Both the position numbers and the translations under genes were made by a program. A stretch of DNA of 64,000 nt from Hydrogenispora ethanolica (GTDB taxonomy: Bacteria; Bacillota; UBA4882; UBA8346): NCBI RefSeq assembly GCF_004340685.1, contig NZ_SLUN01000010.1, forward strand, positions 1 through 64,000, read 5' to 3'. Positions 7,555-16,890 of the stretch are shown in pieces (the first letter of the stretch is position 1; every line of letters begins with the position of its first letter). The notes under the pieces are model-generated. The model ran no database searches. It saw only the letters and a list, made by a program, of their open reading frames with translations, and was not told where the DNA came from.

Positions 7555-9483
7555 ATGAAGAACCGATTGCATACCATCCCCCTGAAAGCGGTTACGGTCC
7601 GGGACCATTTTTGGACGGAACGGATCGCCCTGTTGGCCCGGGAGGTCATCCCCTATCAATGGGATGCCTTGAACGACAATATCGCGGGGGCCGAACCGAG
7701 CCACGCGGTGGAAAACTTGCGCATCGCCGCCGGAAAATCCGACGGCCGGTTCCAGGGCATGGTCTTTCAAGACAGCGATGTCGCCAAATGGATCGAGGCG
7801 GCGAGCTACAGCCTGATCGCCCATCCCAACCCCGGGCTGGAAGCAGTCATCGATGAGCTCGTCGAACTCATCGCAGCGGCCCAACAGTCCGACGGCTATC
7901 TGAATACGTATTATACCGTGGCCGAACCGGACCAGCGCTGGAAGAACTTCTCCTTCGGCCACGAGCTATATTCCGCCGGTCACCTGGCGGAAGCGGCGGT
8001 CGCCTACTATCAGGCCACCGGCAAACGCAAACTGCTGGACCGGGTCTGCCGCGCCATCGACTATATCGACTCGGTCATCGGCCCCGAAGCCTCGAAGCTG
8101 AAAGCCTATTGCGGCCACCCCGAGATCGAGCTGGCCCTGGTCAAACTGTACCGGGCCACCGGCGAACAGCGCTATCTGCGGCTCTGCCAATACTTCGTCG
8201 ACGAGCGGGGCCAACAGCCTTGTTTTCTCGAGGCCGAACCGGCCTTCGGCAACGGGACCCCCGATCCCTGGTTCGCCGCGGACTACCATCAGGCCCACGC
8301 TCCCGTCCGCGAACAGCAGGCGGCCGACGGCCACGCGGTGCGGGCCATGTATCTCTATGCGGGCATGGCCGATCTGGCGCTGGAGACCGGGGACCCCGGC
8401 TTGATCGCGGCCCTGCGGCGCTTATGGGAGAACGTCACCGGACGCCGGATGTACATCACCGGCGCCATCGGCTCCCAAGCCCACGGAGAACGGTTTACCT
8501 TTGATTATGATCTGCCCAACGACACCGCCTACGCCGAGACCTGCGCCGCCATCGGCCTGATCTTCTGGGCTGGGCGGATGTTGCTCCTGGAGCCCGACCG
8601 CCGCTACGCCGACGTGCTGGAACGGGCGCTCTACAACGGAGTGTTGAGCGGGATTTCCCTGGACGGCCGCAAGTATTTTTACGTCAATCCGCTGGAGGTG
8701 CAGCCGGAAGCGGCGGCCCGCCGTTACGACCTCCGGCACGTCCGGCCGGAACGGCAGCAGTGGTTCGGTTGCGCCTGCTGCCCGCCGAACATCGCCCGGC
8801 TGGTCACCTCGCTGGGACAGTACCTTTATTCCCTGGACGACCAGACGCTCTATGTCCATTTGTACGTCGGCAGCCAGATCCGCGTCGCCCTGAACGGCAC
8901 GCCGGTCGGCCTGGAGCTGCGCACCCGCTATCCCTGGGAAGAACAGGCGGTCCTGGAGGTGGAACCGGAGCAGCCCGCCGAATTCGCCATCGCCCTGCGC
9001 ATCCCGGGCTGGTGCCGCCATTTCGAAATCCGCCTCAACGGCCAGCCGCTGGAAAACCCCCCGCTCGAAAAGGGTTATCTGAAGCTCTCCCGCCGCTGGA
9101 CCCGGGGCGACCGGATCGAGCTGCGCCTGGCTATGCCGGTCGAATTGATTCGGGCCCATCCCCGGGTGCGGGAAGACGCCGGGAAAGTCGCCATCCAGCG
9201 GGGGCCGATCGTCTATTGTCTGGAAGAGGTCGACAACGGCGGCCGGCTCTGGGATGTCGCGCTGCCGGAAGGGGCCCAACTATCCTGCGAATTCTCGGAA
9301 GAGCTGGGCGGCATGGTCGCCATCACCGGCCAGGCCCTGCGCTCCGACACCGAGCACTGGGGCGAGGCGCTGTACCGCCCGGCCGGCGGGGGCTCCCAAG
9401 CGGCGCCCATCCGCGCCGTGCCGTATTGCCTGTGGGGCAACCGCAGGCCCGGCGAAATGACGGTGTGGATCGCCCAAAAATAA
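7555..9483 (+). CDS. GH127 family glycosidase, beta-L-arabinofuranosidase-like
   Basis: A 642-residue cytoplasmic enzyme of the GH127 family, in which characterised members release beta-L-arabinofuranose with a cysteine nucleophile held by zinc. The expected residues are present: the acid/base Glu312 (GERF), Glu328 and Cys330 in YAETCAA, and Cys408-Cys409 in the GCACCPPN motif, equivalent by pattern to the HypBA1 nucleophile/zinc cluster. No signal peptide is seen, so it acts on imported oligosaccharides. It follows the permease pair by 30 bp and is likely cotranscribed. The exact substrate is an inference; GH127 also includes other activities. Confidence 0.9.
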   Translation: MKNRLHTIPLKAVTVRDHFWTERIALLAREVIPYQWDALNDNIAGAEPSHAVENLRIAAGKSDGRFQGMVFQDSDVAKWIEAASYSLIAHPNPGLEAVIDELVELIAAAQQSDGYLNTYYTVAEPDQRWKNFSFGHELYSAGHLAEAAVAYYQATGKRKLLDRVCRAIDYIDSVIGPEASKLKAYCGHPEIELALVKLYRATGEQRYLRLCQYFVDERGQQPCFLEAEPAFGNGTPDPWFAADYHQAHAPVREQQAADGHAVRAMYLYAGMADLALETGDPGLIAALRRLWENVTGRRMYITGAIGSQAHGERFTFDYDLPNDTAYAETCAAIGLIFWAGRMLLLEPDRRYADVLERALYNGVLSGISLDGRKYFYVNPLEVQPEAAARRYDLRHVRPERQQWFGCACCPPNIARLVTSLGQYLYSLDDQTLYVHLYVGSQIRVALNGTPVGLELRTRYPWEEQAVLEVEPEQPAEFAIALRIPGWCRHFEIRLNGQPLENPPLEKGYLKLSRRWTRGDRIELRLAMPVELIRAHPRVREDAGKVAIQRGPIVYCLEEVDNGGRLWDVALPEGAQLSCEFSEELGGMVAITGQALRSDTEHWGEALYRPAGGGSQAAPIRAVPYCLWGNRRPGEMTVWIAQK

Positions 9484-9507
9484 GGTCGCTGGATGGAGCC
9501 GCCGCAG

Positions 9508-9516
9508 TGGTATAAT
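9508..9516 (+). promoter_or_regulatory. Extended -10 promoter before the second GH127 gene
   Basis: TGG TATAAT at 9508-9516 is a perfect extended -10 element placed 80 bp before the second GH127 start. The -35 region is poor, as is common for extended -10 promoters. It would let the second enzyme be expressed independently of the transporter operon. Confidence 0.55.
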
Positions 9517-9596
9517 GGGATCGGGCCGTGTTCACCGCGGCCTCCCGGTTCCGGCGCTTATTTTCGGAAAATCACCACTGGCAAAGGAAGTCCGCC

Positions 9597-11543
9597 ATGC
9601 ATCACCCGTCGCACATCGCCCCGGTTCTGCGGGCGATCCCGCACACCGCGGTGACGATCGCCGATCGCTTTTGGACGCCGCGCTTGGAGAATAACCGCCG
9701 GCGCTCCTTGTTTCAGCAGTATCATTATTTGAATGAGACCGGGGTCCTCGCCAATTTCCGGAACGTCCACCAGCCGTGGGACGGGATCTATCACGGCTTG
9801 TTCTTCAGCGATTCCGACGCCTATAAATGGCTGGAGGCGGCCGGCTACTCCCTGGCGACCCACCCCGATCCCCGGCTGCGCCGCCTGACCGACGAGCTGA
9901 TCCGGCTCATCGCCGCCGCCCAAATGGCGGACGGCTATCTCAACACCTATTTCCAGCTGGTCGAGCCCGAAAAACGCTTTACCAACTTCGGGGTCTGCCA
10001 TGAGCTCTATACCGCCGGCCACCTGATCGAGGCCGGCGTGGTTCATTTCCAGGCCACCGGCCGGCCGGACCTGCTGAATGTCGCCCGCCGCCTGGCCGAT
10101 CTGTTGACCCGGACGTTCGGTCCCGGCAAGCTGGAGGCGGTCGACGGCCACGCCGGGGTGGAGCTGGCTTTGATCCGCTTGCACCGGCTCACCGGCGCCG
10201 CCGCTTACCTGGATCTGGCGGCTTTCTTCATCAACGCGCGCGGCCGGAGCGATTCCCGGCTGCGCCTGGAATTGGCGCAGCTGGAGCGGATCGCGGGCCG
10301 GCCGGGGAAACCCGGCCAGAACAACCGGAAACACTTCGGCAGTTATGAAGCGTACGACGGCCGCTATGCCCAGGATCACCTGCCCGTCCGCGAGCAGAGC
10401 GAGGCGGTGGGCCATGCGGTGCGGGCCACCTATCTCTATTGCGCCATGGCCGATCTGGCCCAGGAGACCGGGGACTCCGCCCTGCTGGAGGCGCTGCGGC
10501 GGATCTGGCGCCATGTGACCGCCCGCCGCCTCTACGTCTCCGGCGGCATCGGCCCCTCCCGGGCCAACGAGGGTTTCACCCGCGACTACGATCTGCCCAA
10601 CGATACCGCCTGCGCCGAAAGCTGCGCCGCGGTCGGAATGGTCTTCTGGAACCATCGCATGCTGCAGCTGACCGGGGAAGGCCGTTTCGCCGACCTGATG
10701 GAACGGGTGCTTTACAATGCCTTTCTGGCCGGCGTGTCGCTGGACGGCGGGAAATATTTTTACAACAACCCGCTGCAGAGCCAGGGCGACTGCCACCGCC
10801 GGGAATGGGACGAGTGTGCCTGCTGCCCGCCGAATATCGCCCGGCTCCTGGCCTCGCTGGGCGGCTACATCTATTCCCTGTCCCCCGGCGGCCTGGCGGT
10901 TCATCTGTATATCCAAAGCAGCGTCACGGCGCGGCTGGCCGGCGGCGCCGAATTCACCCTCCGCCAAACCGGCGACTATCCCTGGGAAGGGCGGATCAGT
11001 CTGGCGCTGGAGCTGGCGGAGCCGGCCGATTTCGAATTGCGGTTGCGGCTCCCGGGCTGGTGCCGTTCCCATCAGCTCCGGATCAACGGCATCCCGGCCG
11101 ATCCGCCGCTGGCCGAGGGTTATCTGGTCATCGCCAGGCGCTGGTCCCCGGGCGACTCCCTCCTCCTTGAGCTGGCAATGCCGGCGGAGCGGGTCCAGGC
11201 CCATCCCCGGGTATGGCAGAACGCCCAAAAGGTCGCCTTGCAACGCGGGCCGTTGCTGTATTGCCTGGAAGCGGCCGACCACGCGGTCCCGGTGGAGCAG
11301 ATCCTTTTGCCGGAAAACGCCCCTTTGACCGGTAGTTTTTACCCCGATTTATGCGGCGGGGTCGTGGCCCTCGAAGGGGAGGCCCTGGCTCCCAGCCTGG
11401 AGAATTGGGCGGACCGGCTCTACCGGTTCGCCGAACCGGCCGTGGCCCTCCGCCCCGTCCGGTTGCGGGCGGTTCCCTATTATTGTTGGGACAACCGGGA
11501 ACCGGGAGCCATGACGGTCTGGATTCCCCGCCTGAATCCGTGA
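9597..11543 (+). CDS. Second GH127 family glycosidase
   Basis: A 648-residue paralogue of the upstream GH127 enzyme with the same catalytic set: Glu325 (NEGF), Glu341/Cys343 in CAESCAA, and Cys409-Cys410 in ECACCPPNIARL. It has extra sequence around residues 205-250 (LRLELAQLERIAGRPGKPG) that the first lacks, so the active-site rim probably differs. The start is the ATG at 9597 after AAAGGAAG; an earlier in-frame start has no ribosome binding site. No signal peptide. The pair may attack different arabinofuranosyl linkages or chain lengths. Confidence 0.9.
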   Translation: MHHPSHIAPVLRAIPHTAVTIADRFWTPRLENNRRRSLFQQYHYLNETGVLANFRNVHQPWDGIYHGLFFSDSDAYKWLEAAGYSLATHPDPRLRRLTDELIRLIAAAQMADGYLNTYFQLVEPEKRFTNFGVCHELYTAGHLIEAGVVHFQATGRPDLLNVARRLADLLTRTFGPGKLEAVDGHAGVELALIRLHRLTGAAAYLDLAAFFINARGRSDSRLRLELAQLERIAGRPGKPGQNNRKHFGSYEAYDGRYAQDHLPVREQSEAVGHAVRATYLYCAMADLAQETGDSALLEALRRIWRHVTARRLYVSGGIGPSRANEGFTRDYDLPNDTACAESCAAVGMVFWNHRMLQLTGEGRFADLMERVLYNAFLAGVSLDGGKYFYNNPLQSQGDCHRREWDECACCPPNIARLLASLGGYIYSLSPGGLAVHLYIQSSVTARLAGGAEFTLRQTGDYPWEGRISLALELAEPADFELRLRLPGWCRSHQLRINGIPADPPLAEGYLVIARRWSPGDSLLLELAMPAERVQAHPRVWQNAQKVALQRGPLLYCLEAADHAVPVEQILLPENAPLTGSFYPDLCGGVVALEGEALAPSLENWADRLYRFAEPAVALRPVRLRAVPYYCWDNREPGAMTVWIPRLNP

Positions 11544-11561
11544 GGACCCTTTAGGGTCCTC
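11542..11561 (+). terminator. Hairpin overlapping the GH127 stop codon
   Basis: GAGGACCC(TTTA)GGGTCCTC begins within the TGA stop of the second GH127 gene. It is a compact 8-bp stem but lacks a clear T tract. A GTAGCCGGG-type repeat remnant, similar to sequence near 5470, follows. Confidence 0.5.
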
Positions 11562-11659
11562 CCACTTTGTAGCCGGGTGATGAATCGCCCGACCGGCGTT
11601 CATTTCAGGGGAAAACTTTTGCCACGATCGCGCGATGACATTGCCCTCCGGCCCACCGT

Positions 11660-11688
11660 TTGAGCGCGGCTGACCGCAGTGGTAAGAT
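11660..11688 (+). promoter_or_regulatory. Promoter for the adenylyltransferase gene
   Basis: TTGAGC (11660-11665) and TAAGAT (11683-11688) are separated by 17 bp, and TGG precedes the -10 to make it extended. The gene's Shine-Dalgarno (AAGGAG) and ATG follow at suitable distances. Confidence 0.6.
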
Positions 11689-11718
11689 AGGGTTAAAAAC
11701 AGCAAGGAGTGAAGCAGA

Positions 11719-12591
11719 ATGCGCAGCGAAGCGGAAATGATGGGACTGATTCTCCGGGTGGCCGGGGCCGACGAGCGGATCCGGGCGGTGGCGCTGAACG
11801 GCTCCCGCGCCAATCCCCGGGCTCCCCGGGATCTCCTGCAGGACTACGATATCGTCTACCTGGTGACCGAGGTGGAACCGTTCACTCAGGACCCGGGTTG
11901 GGTGGATGTCTTCGGCGAACGGATCATCATGCAGACCCCGGACACGATGACCCTCATGCCATCGGATTCGGACGGGAGATTCCACTACCTGATGCAGTTC
12001 CGGGACGGCAACCGGATCGATCTCACCCTGATCCCCCTGTCCCAGCGGGAAGCGTATTGCCGCGAAGACAGCCTCACCGTCATCCTGCTGGATAAGGACG
12101 GGAGCCTACCGGAGCTCCCCGCCCCGGACGACACCGCTTACCGGATAAAGCCGCCGTCGCCGGTCCAGTTCGCCGATTGCTGCAACGAATTCTGGTGGAT
12201 TGCCGTTTACGTGGCCAAAGGGCTATGGCGGCGCGAGATCCTCTACGCCAAAGAACATCTGGACGGCTACCTCCGCCCGATGCTCCGCCTGATGCTGGAG
12301 TGGCAGGCGGGCATCGCCACCGGTTTTACGGTGAGCGCCGGAAAATGCGGCAAGTACCTGGAGCGCTATCTACCCGGGGAGAGCTGGCGGGCGCTGCTGG
12401 CCACCTATGCCGGGGCCGGCTATGCCGAGACCTGGGAAGCGCTCTTCACCGCCTGCGGCCTGTTCCGCCGGACCGCCCGGGAGGTGGCCGGCCATTTCGG
12501 TTACGCCTACCCCGAGGCCGAAGATGAACGGGTGAGCGCCTATCTGCGGCGGATCCGGGAGTTGCCCCGCGGCGCCGTCAGTCCCGATTAG
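11719..12591 (+). CDS. Aminoglycoside 6-adenylyltransferase family protein
   Basis: A 290-residue nucleotidyltransferase of the AadK/ANT(6) family, which transfers AMP to streptomycin-type aminoglycosides. The NTase signature is visible at residues 27-45: ALNGSRAN..DLLQDYDIVY, with the paired acidic residues in DYDIVY. The central region (FWWIAVYVAKGLWRREILYA) and length match the family. Start ATG 11719 has AAGGAG seven bases upstream and its own promoter. Many chromosomal members are not known to confer resistance, so the physiological role is open. It overlaps the 3' end of the convergent kinase gene by four bases. Confidence 0.85.
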   Translation: MRSEAEMMGLILRVAGADERIRAVALNGSRANPRAPRDLLQDYDIVYLVTEVEPFTQDPGWVDVFGERIIMQTPDTMTLMPSDSDGRFHYLMQFRDGNRIDLTLIPLSQREAYCREDSLTVILLDKDGSLPELPAPDDTAYRIKPPSPVQFADCCNEFWWIAVYVAKGLWRREILYAKEHLDGYLRPMLRLMLEWQAGIATGFTVSAGKCGKYLERYLPGESWRALLATYAGAGYAETWEALFTACGLFRRTAREVAGHFGYAYPEAEDERVSAYLRRIRELPRGAVSPD

Positions 12592-14432
12592 CTCGGACCG
12601 AAGGGCAGGGCGCTCTCTTCAGCCAGAGGATGCGGGGAGGGGAGCGCCTCTTCCGCCCCGGCCAGCGGCACCCGGAAATCAATGGCCGTCCCGCCGTGGA
12701 ATTTGCTGCGGATCCGGATGGCGCTGGCCGGGCCATAGGTCAACAGCAACCGCTTATTGGTGTTGTAAAGGCCGATGCTGGGCCCGTCGTATTTGGCGGA
12801 GTCCAGATTCCACCGGATCTGTCGCAGCTTTTCCCCGGTCATCCCCAGGCCGTTGTCGATCACCGCGATCCTCAGGAACGCGCCTTGCCGCCGGATCTTG
12901 ATCTTGATCAGGCTCGGGCCCGGTTTCTCCTTGATCCCGTGATAGATGCTGTTCTCCAGCAGCGGCTGGAAGAGCAGGCGGATGATGGGCAAGGTTTTGA
13001 CGTCCTCGTCGTACTCCCAGATGATATCGAACTTGTTGCGGTAGCGAATCTTCTGGATCTCGAGGTAATTCTGGGTGTTGTGGATCTCCTCTTCGATCGT
13101 GACCTTCCGGCCGGGCGACTCCAACGAGTAATGGAGAATCTCCGCCAGGTCCTCCAGCATCTCGGTGGCCTCGTTGGGCTTGCCGGTGAACTGAAAGATC
13201 TTCCACTTCAGCGTCTCCAGGGTATTGAAGAGAAAATGGGGATTGATCTGCGCTTGCAGCGCCAGGAGCTCCATGAATTGCAGCCGGTATTTCCGCTCCG
13301 ACAGCTGGATCTTCAGGTAGTTCTGCTCGATGAAGGTCTTCAGGATATTGTGCGTGATATAGCTGTATTCGTCCTTGATCGTCGAGGGAAACCTGGGGAA
13401 CGGCCGGCCGTTCCGAACCGCGTCGATGATAGCGATGATCTCCTGGACCTGGTGGTGGTTCTTCTTGGTCAGGTAGTAGGTCAGGAGCAGCCCCAGGCCG
13501 AACGAGACCGCCAGAAGCAGCGCGGTCAGGCTTTGCAATTCCGTCGGCACCTTGTACAGCACCTTGTGGGGGATCACCGAGATATAGCGGAGCCGGTACT
13601 TCTCGGAATCGATCTGGGAGACCGCGTAGGAGACCCCGCCGAAGCGCAACGGCGACGAATCGCGCTTGGCGACGCACCGGTCGACCCACTCCCGTTCCAG
13701 GGAGTCCACCGGTTTGTTGCTGAAAACCACCCGGTCGTCCTCGTCGACGATCAGGAAGACCTGGCTGGGGGGGATCTCCACTGTCTCGAAGGACTGCCGC
13801 AAGTAATCGGTATAGATGTTCAAGACGATCACGCCGATGCTCTTCTTCGACCCGGAGGTGGAGTAGACCTTGCGGTAGATCGTCCAGACCTCGGTGGGGT
13901 TTTTTTTGAAGGGATACTCCCGGACCTGCCGGGCCTCGGACCAGAAGTTCAGGCCGTTGGACTGGTTCCGGAGATAGCTCTGATACCAGGTCCGGTCGAA
14001 GAATCGGTCCACGCTGGTCAGGCCGTCGATGGTAGTCAGCATCTTGCGCTGCCGGTTGTCGAAATAGACATAGATCGAATGGATATAAGGCCGGGCATTA
14101 GCCGGAGCGCCGATGAAATTGGCGATGGTCTGGAGCGAATGGTAGTCTTCCAAGCTCACCTTGGAGTCGGAGGCGTCGAAGATGCGCTTCAAGGCCACCA
14201 GGATCTCCGGGTTCATGCCCAGGCTCAAATTGAGCGAGTCCAGCTCGTCGAAGATCAGGTCCAGGTTCTTCTTGGTCTGCTGCAACAGGTTGAAGTTGTT
14301 CTGGTTGATCTCGTCCTGCACGTAATGCCGGGTGATGATGATGGAAAAAGCGCCCAGCAGTAACAGCGGGATCAACAGCGGCACCAGAAAGAGGATCAGA
14401 TTCTTTTTAAAGGTATTGGTTTTGATCTCCAT
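12588..14432 (-). CDS. YesM-like membrane sensor histidine kinase
   Basis: A 614-residue kinase. A membrane helix at residues 13-33 is followed by an extracytoplasmic sensor (35-300), a second helix near 302-322, a HAMP-like linker, and the His_kinase domain with LQAQINPHFLFNTLETLKW; the phosphorylated histidine is His399. The C-terminal HATPase has IIRLLFQPLLENSIYHGI and DNGLGMT. This family senses sugars, often pectin-derived, outside the cell. It lies just upstream of the response regulator on the same strand orientation (transcribed after it) and opposite the LplD-type operon, its likely target. Confidence 0.92.
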   Translation of the reverse strand: MEIKTNTFKKNLILFLVPLLIPLLLLGAFSIIITRHYVQDEINQNNFNLLQQTKKNLDLIFDELDSLNLSLGMNPEILVALKRIFDASDSKVSLEDYHSLQTIANFIGAPANARPYIHSIYVYFDNRQRKMLTTIDGLTSVDRFFDRTWYQSYLRNQSNGLNFWSEARQVREYPFKKNPTEVWTIYRKVYSTSGSKKSIGVIVLNIYTDYLRQSFETVEIPPSQVFLIVDEDDRVVFSNKPVDSLEREWVDRCVAKRDSSPLRFGGVSYAVSQIDSEKYRLRYISVIPHKVLYKVPTELQSLTALLLAVSFGLGLLLTYYLTKKNHHQVQEIIAIIDAVRNGRPFPRFPSTIKDEYSYITHNILKTFIEQNYLKIQLSERKYRLQFMELLALQAQINPHFLFNTLETLKWKIFQFTGKPNEATEMLEDLAEILHYSLESPGRKVTIEEEIHNTQNYLEIQKIRYRNKFDIIWEYDEDVKTLPIIRLLFQPLLENSIYHGIKEKPGPSLIKIKIRRQGAFLRIAVIDNGLGMTGEKLRQIRWNLDSAKYDGPSIGLYNTNKRLLLTYGPASAIRIRSKFHGGTAIDFRVPLAGAEEALPSPHPLAEESALPFGPS

Positions 14433-14492
14433 TCCACAACCTGCTTTGCCATAGATTCGCCGCGCCTGCCCGCGCTCGGGCCGGGAGGGGCG

Positions 14493-15233
14493 TTACGAAA
14501 AATTCCGGAACTCCTTGGGGGTTTTCCCGAAATACTTCTTAAAGGTGCGGGTAAAGTTCTTGGGATTGCTGTAGCCGACCATCTCGCTGATCTCATAGGT
14601 CTTATAGGCGATATCGTTCAAAAACCGGGCGGCCCGCTCCATGCGGACGGCGATCAGAAAATCCGAAAAATTCTCGCCCGTCTTATCCTTAAAGAATTTA
14701 CTCAGATAAAACGGGTTCATGTGGACCAGTTGGGCCGCCTCCTCCAGCGTGGCGGTTTGGAAATTATCCTGGAGATAGTTCTTCACGGTCGCGATCACCT
14801 TTTCGTTATAGCCGATCCCCTCGCCCGCCTTCTCCGCCGGCTCCTTGGGGGCCTTTTCCCGATCGAGTTCGGCCTTGATCTTGGAAAACGACTTGATCAA
14901 TTCATCGTATTTGGTGGGCTTAATGATGTAGTCCTTGACGCCGTACTCCAGCGCTTCCCGTGCGTAATCGAACTCCCGGTAGCCGCTGAGCAGCAGGATC
15001 TTCACCTGCGAGCCGCGGGCGTTCAATTCCTTGGCCAGTTCCAGGCCGCTCATGAAGGGCATCCTGATATCGCACAGCAGGACATCCACCGGGCAGCTTT
15101 CGATATATTCCAAGGCCTGCAGGCCGTTCTCAAACTGGCCCGCCACCTCGAAGCCCAATTGGTTCCAGGGGAAATAATTGCATAAGCCCGCCCGGATCTC
15201 CGCTTCGTCATCCACGATTATCAGTCGATACAC
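14493..15233 (-). CDS. YesN-like response regulator, REC plus AraC-type HTH
   Basis: A 246-residue regulator. REC domain: Asp8-Asp9 acidic pocket, phosphoacceptor Asp55 (LLCDIRMPF), and the conserved KP in DYIIKPTKYD. The C-terminal AraC domain has EAAQLVHMNPFYLSKFFKDK and GYSNPKNFTRTFKKYFGKTP. The start is GTG at 15233 preceded by GGGAGGGGAAGAG; the upstream frame has no such site. It is short because the linker domain of larger YesN proteins is missing. It should activate the divergent transporter/alpha-galacturonidase operon from the 300-bp intergenic region, which holds the ATTTGTTACGATT motif. Confidence 0.92.
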   Translation of the reverse strand: MYRLIIVDDEAEIRAGLCNYFPWNQLGFEVAGQFENGLQALEYIESCPVDVLLCDIRMPFMSGLELAKELNARGSQVKILLLSGYREFDYAREALEYGVKDYIIKPTKYDELIKSFSKIKAELDREKAPKEPAEKAGEGIGYNEKVIATVKNYLQDNFQTATLEEAAQLVHMNPFYLSKFFKDKTGENFSDFLIAVRMERAARFLNDIAYKTYEISEMVGYSNPKNFTRTFKKYFGKTPKEFRNFS

Positions 15234-15488
15234 GCTCTTCCCCTCCCATGATGGCCCCCGCACCTCCGGGCCTGCCGCGATGCATCCCGTCCCTCGCAAA
15301 AATTTGAATTGTAACGGTTTAATCATTCAATATTTAGCATCGACTCCCGCAAATCCTGCTTTCGGATATTGGAAGCATTACCAAACACAATTAATGATAC
15401 TTTTTGTTAAAAAAAGATACGCCGTCTCCGAATCGCCCTAACAAATGATACCTTATCCAAAGCCCGGCCCCTTAAATCCAGCCGAATA

Positions 15489-15501
15489 ATTTGTTACGAT
15501 T
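15489..15501 (+). promoter_or_regulatory. Shared 13-bp motif upstream of the binding-protein gene
   Basis: ATTTGTTACGATT here is identical to the reverse complement of 3372-3384, just before another sugar-binding protein gene. A shorter match (TTGTTACGA) lies at 39429-39437 before a third. It sits 31 bp before the start codon, where an activator or repressor site is expected. Confidence 0.45.
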
Positions 15502-15531
15502 ACATCAACAAATATTAAGGGAGGTAAGGTC

Positions 15532-16818
15532 TTGAAACATTCATTCAAAGCGATCCTGGTTGTTTGTCTCTTCGCAGTGCTGTTCGGCAGCATGTCGAGC
15601 TATGCCGCGCCGCAGAAAACCTTGCGGTTCATGTGGTGGGGCGGCGAAACCCGGCACAAAGCCACCATTGACGCCATTGAACTGTATATGAAGAAAAATC
15701 CCGGCGTCAAGATCATCGGCGAGTACGGCGGCTTCAGCGGCTACCAACAGAAGCTGCTCACCCAATTGGTGGGCGGAACCGCCGCCGATATCATTCAGAT
15801 CGACCAGCCGTGGGTGGCCGATCTCATGTCCCAGGGCGATCTCTTCGCCGATCTGTACCGGTTCAAGGAGCTGAAGCTGAACGGTTTCAACAAAAACTTC
15901 CTCAAGAGCCAGTGCGAATGGGATAAGAAGCTGGTGGGATTGCCGACCGGCATGAACGGCCTGATTTATGTGGCCAACACCGATTTCATGGCCAAACACA
16001 AGATTTCGCTCAATACCCGTTGGGACTGGGATAAGCTGGTGGAAGTCGGCGCGAAGGTCCACCGTCAAAACAGCAACGATTATCTCTTGGACATGGACCT
16101 GACCCAGATTCAACAGATGATCATCATGCACGTCAAACAGCATACCGGCGCCAAGTACTGGATCAATGCCGACTATACCCCCGGCTTTGACAAAGCCGGC
16201 CTGGCCGCGGCCTTCGCCTACTATCAAAAACTCCAATCCAGCGGCGCCATCTTGCCGCTCAAGGATTCAATCCTTTTCAACCTAAAGTCCGAGCAGAACC
16301 CGAGATGGGCCAATGGCCAGATCGGCATCAATCAGATTTACGTCTCGACCATCGCCCAATACTATCTCGACGGCAAAATGAAGCTCGAAGCGATGCTGCC
16401 CGCGCTGATGAGAGGCGCCAAGATCTCCGGCATCACCGTCCGGCCTTCGCAATTGCTGGTCATCAACAAAAAATCGGGCAATGCCAAAGAAGCCGCCCAC
16501 TTCCTGAACTGGTTCTTCAATAGCAAAGAGGCGGCCGTCGCCCTCAAGACCGAACGGGGCATCCCCGCCACCACCTCGGCCATCAAGACGCTGGAACAGA
16601 ATAAGCTCCTCGATTCCAACATGGCCAAAGGGATCAACCTGGCGGTGAAGAACGCCGGTCCTCCCGAGAACGACCTTTCCACCAACAAAGAGCTGACCAC
16701 CACTTTCGAGGAGTACATCCAGCTGGTGGGCTATAACAAACTCTCCCCGGACGAAGCTGCGACCCAGATGCTGCGGGACACCCGGGCCAAGTTGGCGGAG
16801 CTGAAGTCGCAACGGTAA
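15532..16818 (+). CDS. Sugar ABC transporter substrate-binding protein
   Basis: A 428-residue CUT1 binding protein. A signal peptide covers residues 1-25 (ends SSYAAPQ); the only early cysteine is inside the hydrophobic core and not in a lipobox. The mature part begins KTLRFMWWGGETRHKATIDA and contains ADIIQIDQPWVADL and a QLLVINKKSG segment typical of the family. The start is TTG at 15532, with GGAGGT nine bases upstream. Context with an LplD-like enzyme suggests a galacturonate-containing oligosaccharide as ligand. Confidence 0.93.
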   Translation: MKHSFKAILVVCLFAVLFGSMSSYAAPQKTLRFMWWGGETRHKATIDAIELYMKKNPGVKIIGEYGGFSGYQQKLLTQLVGGTAADIIQIDQPWVADLMSQGDLFADLYRFKELKLNGFNKNFLKSQCEWDKKLVGLPTGMNGLIYVANTDFMAKHKISLNTRWDWDKLVEVGAKVHRQNSNDYLLDMDLTQIQQMIIMHVKQHTGAKYWINADYTPGFDKAGLAAAFAYYQKLQSSGAILPLKDSILFNLKSEQNPRWANGQIGINQIYVSTIAQYYLDGKMKLEAMLPALMRGAKISGITVRPSQLLVINKKSGNAKEAAHFLNWFFNSKEAAVALKTERGIPATTSAIKTLEQNKLLDSNMAKGINLAVKNAGPPENDLSTNKELTTTFEEYIQLVGYNKLSPDEAATQMLRDTRAKLAELKSQR

Positions 16819-16852
16819 GCTTTTCCCCCTAAGTCAAGCAGTCGTTTCAAAG

Positions 16853-16890
16853 GATAGGTGCTGTCTCCGTCAATGCTGACAGCACCTATC
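16853..16890 (+). terminator. Intra-operon hairpin after the binding-protein gene
   Basis: GATAGGTGCTGTC (16853-16865) pairs perfectly with GACAGCACCTATC (16878-16890), a 13-bp stem followed by TTATAAAATG. It probably partly terminates transcription or protects the upstream mRNA, giving more binding protein than permease. Confidence 0.65.

Noticed and set aside
12630-14363. 577-codon plus-strand ORF
   Set aside because: It is antisense to the YesM-like kinase gene, whose domains are clear; long antisense frames arise from high-GC codon use. The same holds for 9558-11282, 3326-4846 and 46373-48259.
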